This document shows positions 27,531-35,339 of a stretch of 64,000 nucleotides of DNA, in pieces. The translations under genes were made by a program, and so were the position numbers. The notes beneath the pieces were generated by a model, which saw only the letters and a list, made by a program, of their open reading frames with translations, searched no databases and was not told the origin of the DNA. The DNA lies in NCBI GenBank assembly GCA_963616935.1, contig CAVEMS010000002.1, forward strand, positions 1-64,000. The letters run 5' to 3'. The DNA comes from UBA4951 sp963616935. GTDB taxonomy: Bacteria > Bacillota_I > Bacilli_A > RFN20 > CAG-826. Numbering within the stretch: position 1 is the first letter of the stretch; each line of letters starts with the position of its first letter.

Positions 27531-27538
27531 ATTTCGAT

Positions 27539-27544
27539 ATTATA
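27539..27544 (-). promoter_or_regulatory. -10 box of truB (near-leaderless)
   Basis: TATAAT 27544-27539, 8 nt before the ATG at 27530. The -35 region 17 nt upstream (TTAAGG) is weak. Confidence 0.55.
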
Positions 27545-27603
27545 ATCTCTCTTTCTCTTTTCCTTAATAGACGTCTTCTTTTTCGCAATCTCCAAAGTAA
27601 TTC

Positions 27604-27632
27604 TTAATAGAGAGGCTCCGAGAGTTTATAAT
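27604..27632 (+). promoter_or_regulatory. Promoter of the TtcA-like gene (leaderless)
   Basis: -35 TTAATA (27604-27609), 17-nt spacer, -10 TATAAT (27627-27632), then 7 nt to the ATG at 27640. Divergent from the truB promoter within 110 nt. Confidence 0.65.
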
Positions 27633-27639
27633 TCTCGCG

Positions 27640-28752
27640 ATGGATCCGCTTAGAACATTGCTCTCATCGATCAGAAAAGCCGATAACGATTATTCGCTTA
27701 TCGATAACGGCGACCGAATCGCCGTCGGCCTTAGCGGAGGCAAAGATTCCCTTTGTCTCGTTAGACTTCTTTCCTTATATAAGCTATTCTCCAAGAAAAA
27801 CTATGATGTGGTGCCCGTTTTCCTTGATCTCGGATTCGAATGGAATCGCGATAAACTCGAGCCTTTGAAAGAATTCTGCGAGAAAAACGGCACGCCGCTA
27901 CATATTGAAGACTCCTCTTTCGTTTACGATATCCTTAAAGCCAACGCCAAAGAGGGAAAGCATCTCCCATGCTCAATATGCTCAAGAATGAAGAAAGCCG
28001 GCATCAACCGCTTCGCAAAAGAACATCATTGCAACAAAGTCGCCTTCGCCCATCATAGCGACGACGCCGTCGAGACGTTATTAATGAACATGATCCATGG
28101 CGGAAGAATCGCCACTTTCGAACCGAAAATGCATCTAGAAAGAGCGGACATCGTCTTCATTAGGCCTCTTATTTACGCTAAAGAAAAAGACATAATTTCC
28201 TTAGCTAGGCAAGAAGAGATGCCAGTCACCGATACCTGTTGCCCCGCCAATAAAAAGACCGATCGCGAGGAGATGAAAAAGCTCTTTGCATCGATTATTG
28301 AAAAATACCCCGAAAGCGACGAGAATTTCCGCTTGTCCCTATATAATCACGAACCTTTTTGCTTATATTGGAAAGATTATGAATGGGAAGCTATGGAAGA
28401 TCCTAGCGTCGCCATCAGGCCGATAATCTCCGCCGACGATCTCCGCCTCACTAAAGCGGCCACCCGTAAGCGAAAACAAAACGAGGAGAATTATCTGGTT
28501 TATTCGAAGCATAAGAGAGCCGGCGAATTCTCCCTCACTCGGGATCATAAGCATCAAATAACCCTTTTCGGCTTCGTCGGTCCTCTCTCGATTATGGAAA
28601 TTGCCGTTAAAGAACTTCTGAGAAGGGAAGTGAAGAATGTCAATCCTTTGAAAGTCTTCATCAAAGGAAATAGCCGCCTCTCCAAAGCGCTCGATATGGA
28701 GCAAAGCGAAAGAAAAAGCGTCTACTTTAGACGCTATTTGTCTTTCAAATAA
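27640..28752 (+). CDS. TtcA-family tRNA thiolation ATPase with a C-terminal extension
   Basis: 370 residues. The PP-loop is VGLSGGKDSLCL, and paired cysteines follow (LPCSICSRM and DTCCPANKKTDRE), as in TtcA, which thiolates C32 of tRNAs using a [4Fe-4S] cluster. TtcA proteins are usually near 250-310 residues. Here the core ends near residue 235 and about 130 further residues contain a basic beta-rich region (YLVYSKHKRAGEFSL, LFGFVGPLSIMEI) ending in a Lys/Arg/Ser-rich helix. That extra part may be an RNA-binding domain (inference). It converges on rbfA with a 4-nt gap. Confidence 0.8.
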   Translation: MDPLRTLLSSIRKADNDYSLIDNGDRIAVGLSGGKDSLCLVRLLSLYKLFSKKNYDVVPVFLDLGFEWNRDKLEPLKEFCEKNGTPLHIEDSSFVYDILKANAKEGKHLPCSICSRMKKAGINRFAKEHHCNKVAFAHHSDDAVETLLMNMIHGGRIATFEPKMHLERADIVFIRPLIYAKEKDIISLARQEEMPVTDTCCPANKKTDREEMKKLFASIIEKYPESDENFRLSLYNHEPFCLYWKDYEWEAMEDPSVAIRPIISADDLRLTKAATRKRKQNEENYLVYSKHKRAGEFSLTRDHKHQITLFGFVGPLSIMEIAVKELLRREVKNVNPLKVFIKGNSRLSKALDMEQSERKSVYFRRYLSFK

Positions 28753-28756
28753 TCGA

Positions 28757-29122
28757 TTAATCGCGCTTTTTCTTGGCCTTTTCGATATCCTCGCCCTCTT
28801 TTTTCAAGATGGCGTCGAGTCGTTCGGCCTCTTCGAATCTGTCATCGTATACGAAGAGCAAATCCGGGACTTTGTAAACGTCCATTTTTTTGGCTAAGGA
28901 TGAACGGATATAGCCTTTGCAGCGATTAAGCTCCTCAAGGTTCTTCTTGGGATGGGGTGCGCCTAAGAAAGAGACATAGACCTTGGCTAGGCTATTATCC
29001 GAATTGATCTCGACTTCGTTGACGCTAGGCAAGCCAAGGGATTTGTTCTTGAGCTCGAAAGTCAAAATATCCATCAGATTCCTGGCAATCAAAGATTTGA
29101 TTCTAAGGGTGCGATTGGCCAT
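28757..29122 (-). CDS. rbfA: Ribosome-binding factor A
   Basis: 30S maturation factor with a KH-like fold. 121 residues. Recognisable parts are the N-terminal RTLRIKSLIARNLMDIL helix, the VEINSDNSLAKVYVSF strand pair, and the KKMDVYKVPDLLFVYDDRFEEA stretch before the dimer-like helix. The Lys/Glu-rich end is normal for Firmicutes. The ATG overlaps the infB stop by 1 nt. Confidence 0.95.
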   Translation of the reverse strand: MANRTLRIKSLIARNLMDILTFELKNKSLGLPSVNEVEINSDNSLAKVYVSFLGAPHPKKNLEELNRCKGYIRSSLAKKMDVYKVPDLLFVYDDRFEEAERLDAILKKEGEDIEKAKKKRD

Positions 29123-30990
29123 TATTTCTTCTCCACGAGGTTATAACCCTCGATGATATCCCCTTCCTTGACGTCATTATAATTCTTGATCGAAAGTCCG
29201 CATTCATAGCCTTGCTTGACTTCCTTGACGTCGTCTTTGAACCTCTTTAGTCCAGCGAGTTCGCCTTCATAGACGATAACGCCATCGCGAAGGACGCGGA
29301 TCTTTTCGTTGGCCAATAGGGAGCCGCTTGTGACATAGCTTCCCGCGACCGTTCCAACATGGGTGATCTTATAGATATGGCGAACTTCCGCTTGACCGGT
29401 GACTTCTTCGACCTTTTCGACCGTATAGAGACCTTTCATCGCGTTTTCCATCTCCTCGATTATCTCGTAGATGATGCGATGTGGGCGGATTTCGATCTTT
29501 CTCTCGTCCGCTTTCTGTTGGATTTGGGCGCTTGGACGGACGTTATAAGCGTAGATGATGGCATTGGAGGCTTCGGCCAAAAGCAAATCGCCGTCGTTAA
29601 TCGCGCCAGCGTTGGCTTGGAGGACTTTGACCTTCACTTGATCGTTGGAAAGTTTCTCAAGCGAGCTTCTTAAAGCCTTTGCCGAGCCGTCGGTGTCGGC
29701 TTTAATCAAGACGTTGATGTCCTTGATTTTGCCGGCGTTTACTAAGTTATTGAGGTCTTCGAGAGACAACGCAGCACTTCTGGAACGCTCTTTGTTTTGC
29801 GTTTCCAAAGCGCGTTTCGAGGCGATTTCCTTGGCTTCTTTCTCGGACGGGAAGGCCATGAAGCGGTCGCCAGCGCTTGGGACGCTGGATAGACCGGTGA
29901 CGCTAACAGGGGTCGCTGGGCCCGCGCTTCCGACTTGCTTCGAATTCTCGTCGGTCATCCTTCTGATTTTGCCGTATATATCGCCAACGACGACGTAATC
30001 GCTGTGATTTAAGGTTCCATTTTGGACGAGTAACGTCGCTTTAGGCCCCTCTCCCTTATCGAGATTGGCTTCCAAGACCGTTCCGATCGCATAACGATTC
30101 GGGTTGGCCTTTAATTCCATTATCTCAGCCGTCGTTTCGATGGCGTCGAGCAAATCGTCTAACCCTTCGCCGGTTTTGGCGCTTACTGGGACCATCAAGA
30201 CATCTCCGCCATAATCCTCAGCGATGATTTCGTGGGCCATAAGTTCTTCTTTGACACGACGCGGATTGGCGCCCGGCTTATCCATTTTGTTGATGGCAAC
30301 TATCATTTTGCAATTAGCCGCCTTCGCGTGGTTGATGGCTTCAATCGTCTGAGGCATCACGCCGTCATCGGCGGCGACAACCAAAACGACGATGTCGGTG
30401 ACATCGGCTCCCCTAGCGCGCATAGCCGTGAAAGCCTCGTGCCCTGGAGTGTCGATGATAGTTATCTTTTTGCCATGGTATTCCTTTTGATAGGCACCGA
30501 TGGCTTGCGATATTCCACCCGCTTCCCCAGCCGCGACATTCGTTTTCCTTATGGCGTCGATTATCGAGGTTTTGCCATGGTCGACGTGCCCCATGACGGT
30601 GACGATAGGCGCTCTTTCGCGAAGGTCATTGGGATCGTCTTCGATTTCGAGCTCTTCGAAGTGCTCGGCATCGACGATCTTCTCTTTCTTGAAGTCGTAA
30701 TTGAATTCAAGGCAGATCGTTCCGATGGCTTCGTCGTCTAACATTTGGTTGATGGTGACCATCTTCCCTTGCATGAAGAGGAATTTGATGATCGAATTGA
30801 CTGGCACATTGATGGCTTTGGATAGTTCGAGGACGCTAAGAGGCTTAGAATAAATGAAGACGCCGCCGTTTACCTTGGCGAATTCCTCTTTCTTATGGCC
30901 TCCTTGTGGGCGGCTGTCGAAATTGGCCTTGCGGTTCCTTTCTTGTTGCTGTTGGGCGTTTTTCTTAGAGAAATAACGTTGTTTCTTCAT
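29122..30990 (-). CDS. infB: Translation initiation factor IF-2
   Basis: GTPase that places fMet-tRNA on the 30S subunit. 622 residues, a compact version with a short N-terminal region, as in other low-GC Gram-positives. G1 is VMGHVDHGKTSI, G3 is DTPGHEAFTAMRARGADVTD and G4 is NKMDKPGAN. Domain IV beta-barrels close the protein. It has a GGAGG SD and follows the ylxQ-like gene. Confidence 0.98.
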   Translation of the reverse strand: MKKQRYFSKKNAQQQQERNRKANFDSRPQGGHKKEEFAKVNGGVFIYSKPLSVLELSKAINVPVNSIIKFLFMQGKMVTINQMLDDEAIGTICLEFNYDFKKEKIVDAEHFEELEIEDDPNDLRERAPIVTVMGHVDHGKTSIIDAIRKTNVAAGEAGGISQAIGAYQKEYHGKKITIIDTPGHEAFTAMRARGADVTDIVVLVVAADDGVMPQTIEAINHAKAANCKMIVAINKMDKPGANPRRVKEELMAHEIIAEDYGGDVLMVPVSAKTGEGLDDLLDAIETTAEIMELKANPNRYAIGTVLEANLDKGEGPKATLLVQNGTLNHSDYVVVGDIYGKIRRMTDENSKQVGSAGPATPVSVTGLSSVPSAGDRFMAFPSEKEAKEIASKRALETQNKERSRSAALSLEDLNNLVNAGKIKDINVLIKADTDGSAKALRSSLEKLSNDQVKVKVLQANAGAINDGDLLLAEASNAIIYAYNVRPSAQIQQKADERKIEIRPHRIIYEIIEEMENAMKGLYTVEKVEEVTGQAEVRHIYKITHVGTVAGSYVTSGSLLANEKIRVLRDGVIVYEGELAGLKRFKDDVKEVKQGYECGLSIKNYNDVKEGDIIEGYNLVEKK

Positions 30991-31001
30991 GCTTTTTCCT
31001 C

Positions 31002-31304
31002 CTATCCATTGATCTTCGCTATGAAGGCTAGAGCGCTCTTCTTATCGGTTATCCCGACGAAAGTCACTTCGCTTTTTCCTAGCGCTTCGCCTAACTCCTC
31101 TTTCGAAAATGGTAATTCGAGATAAGGGAGATGGGCGTTCTTTATCTTCTTTTCGTAGCGGAGGGCTTCTCCGCTATCGGCGTCGGACGCTTTAAGGAAG
31201 AGCCTAACCTTCGGCATTTGATGCCAAAGGGACGAACCGATCTCCAATTTCTTGGCACGGTATAGTATCCCAATGAAACCCAAAATCGATTCGGCGCTCT
31301 TCAT
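31002..31304 (-). CDS. YlxQ-like L7Ae/L30e-family RNA-binding protein
   Basis: 100 residues between nusA and infB, where YlxQ lies in Firmicutes. The pattern SILGFIGILYRAKKLEIGSS, the VRLFLKASDADSG strand-turn and VTFVGITDKKSALAFI fit the L7Ae/L30e fold. It probably binds structured RNA such as k-turns. ATG 31304 has GAGGA upstream. The ylxR gene that normally sits before it is missing. Confidence 0.8.
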   Translation of the reverse strand: MKSAESILGFIGILYRAKKLEIGSSLWHQMPKVRLFLKASDADSGEALRYEKKIKNAHLPYLELPFSKEELGEALGKSEVTFVGITDKKSALAFIAKING

Positions 31305-31315
31305 CTATCGTCCTC

Positions 31316-33109
31316 TTATTTGTCGTCGTAATAGCTATCGTCGTCGTATTCGTCGAAATCCATCTCGTCGTATTCACTTTGGGCGTTTTCTTCTTCCTCT
31401 TTGGCGATTTGGGCGAGTTCTTCTTCGCTATAGACGGGCATGGCTTCTTTCGGCATTTCGGCCGGAGCGACGCGGGAAACCTCGTTTTCGCTGATTTGAT
31501 GCGGACGTTTGCTCTTGGTCCATTTGCCTTTTGGCTGAGCGTCTTTCTTCTTGGAGCTTTCTTCGAGGTCTTTCTCAAGGGCGTCCAAAGTGACGGTCGT
31601 CTTGACTTCGACCGGCTTTTCGACTGGTTTTGGAGCAGGCGCTGGCTCTTCGACGACGGGAGTCTCCACGGCTTTTGGCTCAGAGGCAACGACGTTAGAA
31701 GCGACGTCTTTGCTGACTTCTTCGAACTCCTCTTCCTCTTCGGCCGACATCTCTGGGACGACGGTCTCTTGAAGAACGTCCACGCTTTCCATGGACTTCT
31801 TGGCTCCTTCTTCTCTGCTCTTCTTGGCGAAAGCCTCATGTTCTTTGGCTTTCTTGGCCTCTTCGACTTCTTTGACTAATTCGTCATATGGCGTGTAAAT
31901 GATGTTTTCGGAAGTGGCTTCGCTTTCTTCTTTGATATCGATATGGAATCCGGTGAGTTTATCGGCCAAACGGGCGTTGGCGCCTTTTTTGCCGATGGCA
32001 AGCGAGAAATCATCGTCTTTGACGACGGCGATGGCGGTTGGACGCGGCAAAGCTTCCAAATCGACGATCTTAACGCCTAAGACGTGGGCTGGCCTAAGAG
32101 ATTCGGCGATGAATAAAGCGGGGTTTTCGCTCCAAGCGATGATATCGATTTTCTCTTTTTCCTTGCCATTGCCAAGTTGGGAGACGACTTTTTGGATACG
32201 TGAGCCGCCTGGCCCGATGCAAGCGCCGGTCGGATCGACGTCATCGTTCATGCTGGTAACTGCGACTTTGCTTCTCACGCCGGCTTCACGAGCGACTCCT
32301 TTAATGATGACGGTGCCGTCATAGACTTCGTGAATTTCCTCTTCGAAAAGGCGCTTCAAGAAGCCTTCGCTGGCACGGGTGATCATGATTTGCGGACCTT
32401 TGGCCACTTTTGGGGCGTGCTCGCCGACTTGACGGACCTCTTGGAGATACACCTTGACGGTCTCGCCGACACGGAAATATTCGTCTCCGATCATCTCGCG
32501 GCGCGTGAGTTCGACGGTCGTACGTCCGATATCGATGAAGGCGCTTCTGTCATCGGCTTTCTCGACGACGCCAGAGACCATCTCGCCGATATGATCTTTG
32601 TAGATGTCGTATAAAGCGGTACGCTCAGCCTCGGCGATTTTGACTTTCAAAAGGCTCTTGACGCTAAGCGCGGTCAATTTCGATAATTCGTTGATTGGGC
32701 AATATAGCGAATAGAGGCCGCCGATGGCGATTTCCCCTTCTTCCGCTTTGACGAGGCTAATGAGGTTTTTGATCTCACGGCGTTTGTCTTTCTCTTTCCT
32801 CGGATCGGCCTCTTCATAAGATTCCTCGAGATGCTCGATCGTTTCCTTGGCGTCTTCCTTGGCGTCTTCTAAGGAGATTTCGAGATAATCGTCCTCGACT
32901 TCTTCCTTGACGTATTTCTTTTGCGCCAAGGTGATGAAGCCATTTTCCTCGTCTATCGAGGCCTCGACCATCGCATCGTCTCCGCCACCCAAATATTTGA
33001 TGTAGGCGTGTTCGATGGCGTCTTTTAAGGCATAGACAACGGCTTCGTGACTGATGCCTTTGCTTTCGGCGATCATGTCGATTGCCGCTTTGAATTGAAT
33101 TGGATCCAT
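31316..33109 (-). CDS. nusA: Transcription termination/antitermination protein NusA, extended
   Basis: 597 residues. The first 350 form the usual NusA: N-terminal RNA-polymerase-binding domain, S1 domain (KVYLQEVRQVG region), KH1 and KH2 (CIGPGGSRIQKV, SLAIGKKGANARLADKLTG). About 230 further residues are very acidic and end in Glu/Asp/Tyr-rich runs (EYDDDSYYDDK). Firmicutes NusA is usually 350-400 residues, so this tail is long. It could act as an interaction or charge tail (inference). SD GGAG precedes the ATG. Confidence 0.95.
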   Translation of the reverse strand: MDPIQFKAAIDMIAESKGISHEAVVYALKDAIEHAYIKYLGGGDDAMVEASIDEENGFITLAQKKYVKEEVEDDYLEISLEDAKEDAKETIEHLEESYEEADPRKEKDKRREIKNLISLVKAEEGEIAIGGLYSLYCPINELSKLTALSVKSLLKVKIAEAERTALYDIYKDHIGEMVSGVVEKADDRSAFIDIGRTTVELTRREMIGDEYFRVGETVKVYLQEVRQVGEHAPKVAKGPQIMITRASEGFLKRLFEEEIHEVYDGTVIIKGVAREAGVRSKVAVTSMNDDVDPTGACIGPGGSRIQKVVSQLGNGKEKEKIDIIAWSENPALFIAESLRPAHVLGVKIVDLEALPRPTAIAVVKDDDFSLAIGKKGANARLADKLTGFHIDIKEESEATSENIIYTPYDELVKEVEEAKKAKEHEAFAKKSREEGAKKSMESVDVLQETVVPEMSAEEEEEFEEVSKDVASNVVASEPKAVETPVVEEPAPAPKPVEKPVEVKTTVTLDALEKDLEESSKKKDAQPKGKWTKSKRPHQISENEVSRVAPAEMPKEAMPVYSEEELAQIAKEEEENAQSEYDEMDFDEYDDDSYYDDK

Positions 33110-33128
33110 GTTTTTACTCCACTATTTC

Positions 33129-33590
33129 CTAGAATTTGATGGCCAAACGCGCTCTGTCGATGGTGCCGCGCGCGATTTCTATGGTCTTTTTGCGGCTTTT
33201 GATTCTGATCCCCAACTCGACTTTCTCCTCGTTGGCGGACAATAGGTCTCCCTCGAGGTCGTTAGCGCCTTCATAGGGATGAGACAAATGAAGATGAACG
33301 TACTTCCCGACATGCCGCTCTAATTTGTCTAAGGCTATGGGCTTTTCGCTCCCAAGGCTAGAGACGTCGAGCGTGTAAGGTCCTTTTATCGGATCTTCCT
33401 TATCGAGAATGGGGTTGATGAGATCGCTGACTTTGACGATATCATCTAGCGATATCGGATCGTCGCGGTCGACCGTCACTTCTAACGTCAAGCCATCCTT
33501 CCTTCGGATGAGTTTCACGTCGTAAAGCGAATATCCGGCTTTTTCGAGGGGTCCGCTAAGGGCCTCCTTCACTTTCGTTATCTCGTCCAT
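33129..33590 (-). CDS. rimP: Ribosome maturation factor RimP
   Basis: Needed for 30S maturation. 153 residues, normal size. Motifs include GYSLYDVKLIRRKDGLTLEV, the second-strand VDRDDPISLDDIVKVSDLI and YTLDVSSLGSEKPI (usually LEVSSPG). It has a strong AGGAGGT SD. It is first in the rimP-nusA-ylxQ-infB-rbfA operon. Confidence 0.95.
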   Translation of the reverse strand: MDEITKVKEALSGPLEKAGYSLYDVKLIRRKDGLTLEVTVDRDDPISLDDIVKVSDLINPILDKEDPIKGPYTLDVSSLGSEKPIALDKLERHVGKYVHLHLSHPYEGANDLEGDLLSANEEKVELGIRIKSRKKTIEIARGTIDRARLAIKF

Positions 33591-33603
33591 GACACCTCCT
33601 AAT

Positions 33604-33677
33604 AATAGAAAGAGTGGCCCATTAGCGCCACTCAGTCGTTACGAGTATGTTGCGAGCCTGCTCGAGGATCATCGCAC
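33604..33677 (-). promoter_or_regulatory. Structured leader of the rimP-nusA-infB operon
   Basis: About 90 nt separate the predicted start from the rimP ATG. They contain a hairpin GAGTGGC/GCCACTC (33633-33627 with 33618-33612, 8-nt loop) followed by TTTCTATTATT, then the SD. This could be a weak attenuator or protein-binding leader; I cannot assign it to a known family. Confidence 0.4.
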
Positions 33678-33681
33678 GATT

Positions 33682-33710
33682 ATGATACGGATGAATTGTC
33701 CCTTTTGCAA
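33682..33710 (-). promoter_or_regulatory. Promoter of the rimP-nusA-infB operon
   Basis: -35 TTGCAA (33710-33705), 17-nt spacer, -10 TATCAT (33687-33682). Confidence 0.65.
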
Positions 33711-33731
33711 CGATGAAAAGTAGAAAAATCG

Positions 33732-34607
33732 CTATTTTTTATCGGCAATCGGATGCTCGCCGTCATTTAGATAAAGGATTCCAAGGCAATGGGGGCCGCA
33801 ATGGGTGCTGATGGTCGCCCCAGCCATCGTGAGAGAAACGTTCCGGAAGCCCCTTTCCTTTAAGCGGCTTTCGACCTTATCCAAGACTTCCTTTTCCATC
33901 GAGCTATAGGTGATGAAGATGCGCTCTAAGTCCGGATTGTTGTTCTCTTCGAGAGTGGCCTCGACATAATCGAGAACCCATTTCTCGGTATTTCCGCGGA
34001 ATTTCTTAGCGCTTCTCATCTTGCCTTCTTTCGGATCCATGATGATCTGCGGCTTTATCTTAAGAAGGTTGACGCCGAGACGCGCCAAGGCGCTGCAACG
34101 CCCTCCTTTATAGAGATATTCGACGTTTTCGAGTCCGAAAGAGGTTTGGTCAGACGGTATCCTCTCCTTGACTTTCTCCGTTATCTCGTTTGCGTCATAT
34201 CCAGCGTCACGAAGCCTTGCGGCATAGATGGCTAGCAATGCGATCCCGGTCGATAGAACGCGGCTATCGATGACATGCACTTTGCCATTGAACTCTTCGC
34301 TTGCGACCACCGCGTTTTGGCAAGCGCTGCTTATCCCGCTCGAAAGCGAGATATGCACGATTTCGTCGTAGCTTTTTAGCAATTCTCCGAAGAAAGAGGA
34401 GAATTCGCTGGCGTTGACGGCGGAAGTGCGTGGCAATTTTCCGCTTTTCTCGACGTAGGCGAAAAGGTCTTCGCTTTTGGCGTCGCCGTCTTTCACTTCT
34501 TTGTCGCCGAGCACGATGGTAAACGGTATCACTTTGATATCGAATTCCTTTATTAGCTCGGGGCTAAAATCGGCAGCTGTTTCTACTGATATGGCAATCT
34601 TACTCAT
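33732..34607 (-). CDS. DegV-family fatty-acid-binding protein
   Basis: 291 residues. The DegV family binds a fatty acid and acts as FakB, which presents exogenous fatty acids to the kinase FakA. Signatures seen here: TAADFSPELIKEFDIKVIPF at the start, then PRTSAVN, HISLSSGISSACQNA, VIDSRVLSTGIALLA and TIS.THCGPHCLGILY near the end. SD GGAGAG lies before the ATG. It is a single gene with no fakA nearby. It may feed the PlsC-like acylation pathway (inference). Confidence 0.92.
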   Translation of the reverse strand: MSKIAISVETAADFSPELIKEFDIKVIPFTIVLGDKEVKDGDAKSEDLFAYVEKSGKLPRTSAVNASEFSSFFGELLKSYDEIVHISLSSGISSACQNAVVASEEFNGKVHVIDSRVLSTGIALLAIYAARLRDAGYDANEITEKVKERIPSDQTSFGLENVEYLYKGGRCSALARLGVNLLKIKPQIIMDPKEGKMRSAKKFRGNTEKWVLDYVEATLEENNNPDLERIFITYSSMEKEVLDKVESRLKERGFRNVSLTMAGATISTHCGPHCLGILYLNDGEHPIADKK

Positions 34608-34732
34608 AATCTCTCCTTAAAAAGAACGTGCATATTGTAATCCAATCTGCGTTTCTATCTAAGCCTTAATTTAGTTCTTCTACGTTTTTATCGTGTTTTT
34701 TAGTTAGCGAAACAGGAAGTTTTACCCTCGCT

Positions 34733-35173
34733 TTAGCACCAATGTGTGATTTTTCCGATATTAATGTCGTTATACTGCATCGACACGAGCTTATTGATGG
34801 ATATCTCGAATCCGTAGTTCTCGATGGAGTATGAACCAGAGGCGAAAGGCTCAATCGGCTTAGGGTCTTCGGTTCCTTTCGATATGTCGTAGCAACACGC
34901 CAATTCATTAGCGAAAGAAAGCCCGAAAACGATATCGTGGTTTCTAATATAGAAAGTGCTGTCTTTCAGCACGAATTCATCGTTTTCGCTTCGATAGACG
35001 TTATAGTAGACGAATTCATGGCCCTTTATTGTGACTTTACGCTCGCTTTCGAAGGGTATGCCGGATAAGGAAGACGCACTAAAAACCACTTTGCCACCGT
35101 CTATTGCCGATTTGCAAGAAACAAGCGGAAAGAGAAGCATTAGTGATAGAGGCGCAAAAATCACTTTTTTCAC
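34733..35173 (-). CDS. Small secreted lipoprotein ending in IGKITHWC (family member 1)
   Basis: 146 residues. The N-terminus is a signal peptide with a lipobox-like end (FPLVSC, Cys20), so it is probably anchored outside the membrane. The C-terminus ends exactly in IGKITHWC, as does the protein at 50934-51428. Both share GHxFxxYNVY, FVLKDxTxYIRN, FGLxFAxxL, YDIS and GFEIxIxK in the same order. I know no named family with this pattern. The start is GTG at 35173, 6 nt after a good -10 box, so the mRNA is predicted to be leaderless. Confidence 0.8.
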   Translation of the reverse strand: MKKVIFAPLSLMLLFPLVSCKSAIDGGKVVFSASSLSGIPFESERKVTIKGHEFVYYNVYRSENDEFVLKDSTFYIRNHDIVFGLSFANELACCYDISKGTEDPKPIEPFASGSYSIENYGFEISINKLVSMQYNDINIGKITHWC

Positions 35174-35179
35174 GCTTTC

Positions 35180-35207
35180 AGTATAGCCTAAGCACTCTTT
35201 TTTTCAA
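35180..35207 (-). promoter_or_regulatory. Promoter of the ITHWC lipoprotein 1 gene
   Basis: -35 TTGAAA (35207-35202), 16-nt spacer, -10 TATACT (35185-35180), 6 nt, GTG start. Confidence 0.7.
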
Positions 35208-35281
35208 ACCGACTTGGCCTCCATTCGAAGCAAAAGAAATGGACAAGCGAGGCAAATATGTCCGAAAAAGCGAATTTTTAA

Positions 35282-35310
35282 TTGAAAAATACGGGCATAG
35301 CGATTAAATA
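35282..35310 (+). promoter_or_regulatory. Possible promoter of the 704-residue lipoprotein gene
   Basis: -35 TTGAAA (35282-35287), 17-nt spacer, -10 TAAATA (35305-35310, poor match). An ordinary leader with AAGGAG SD follows. Confidence 0.45.
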
Positions 35311-35339
35311 TGCTACGTTGAATTTCAAGGAGAATAACG

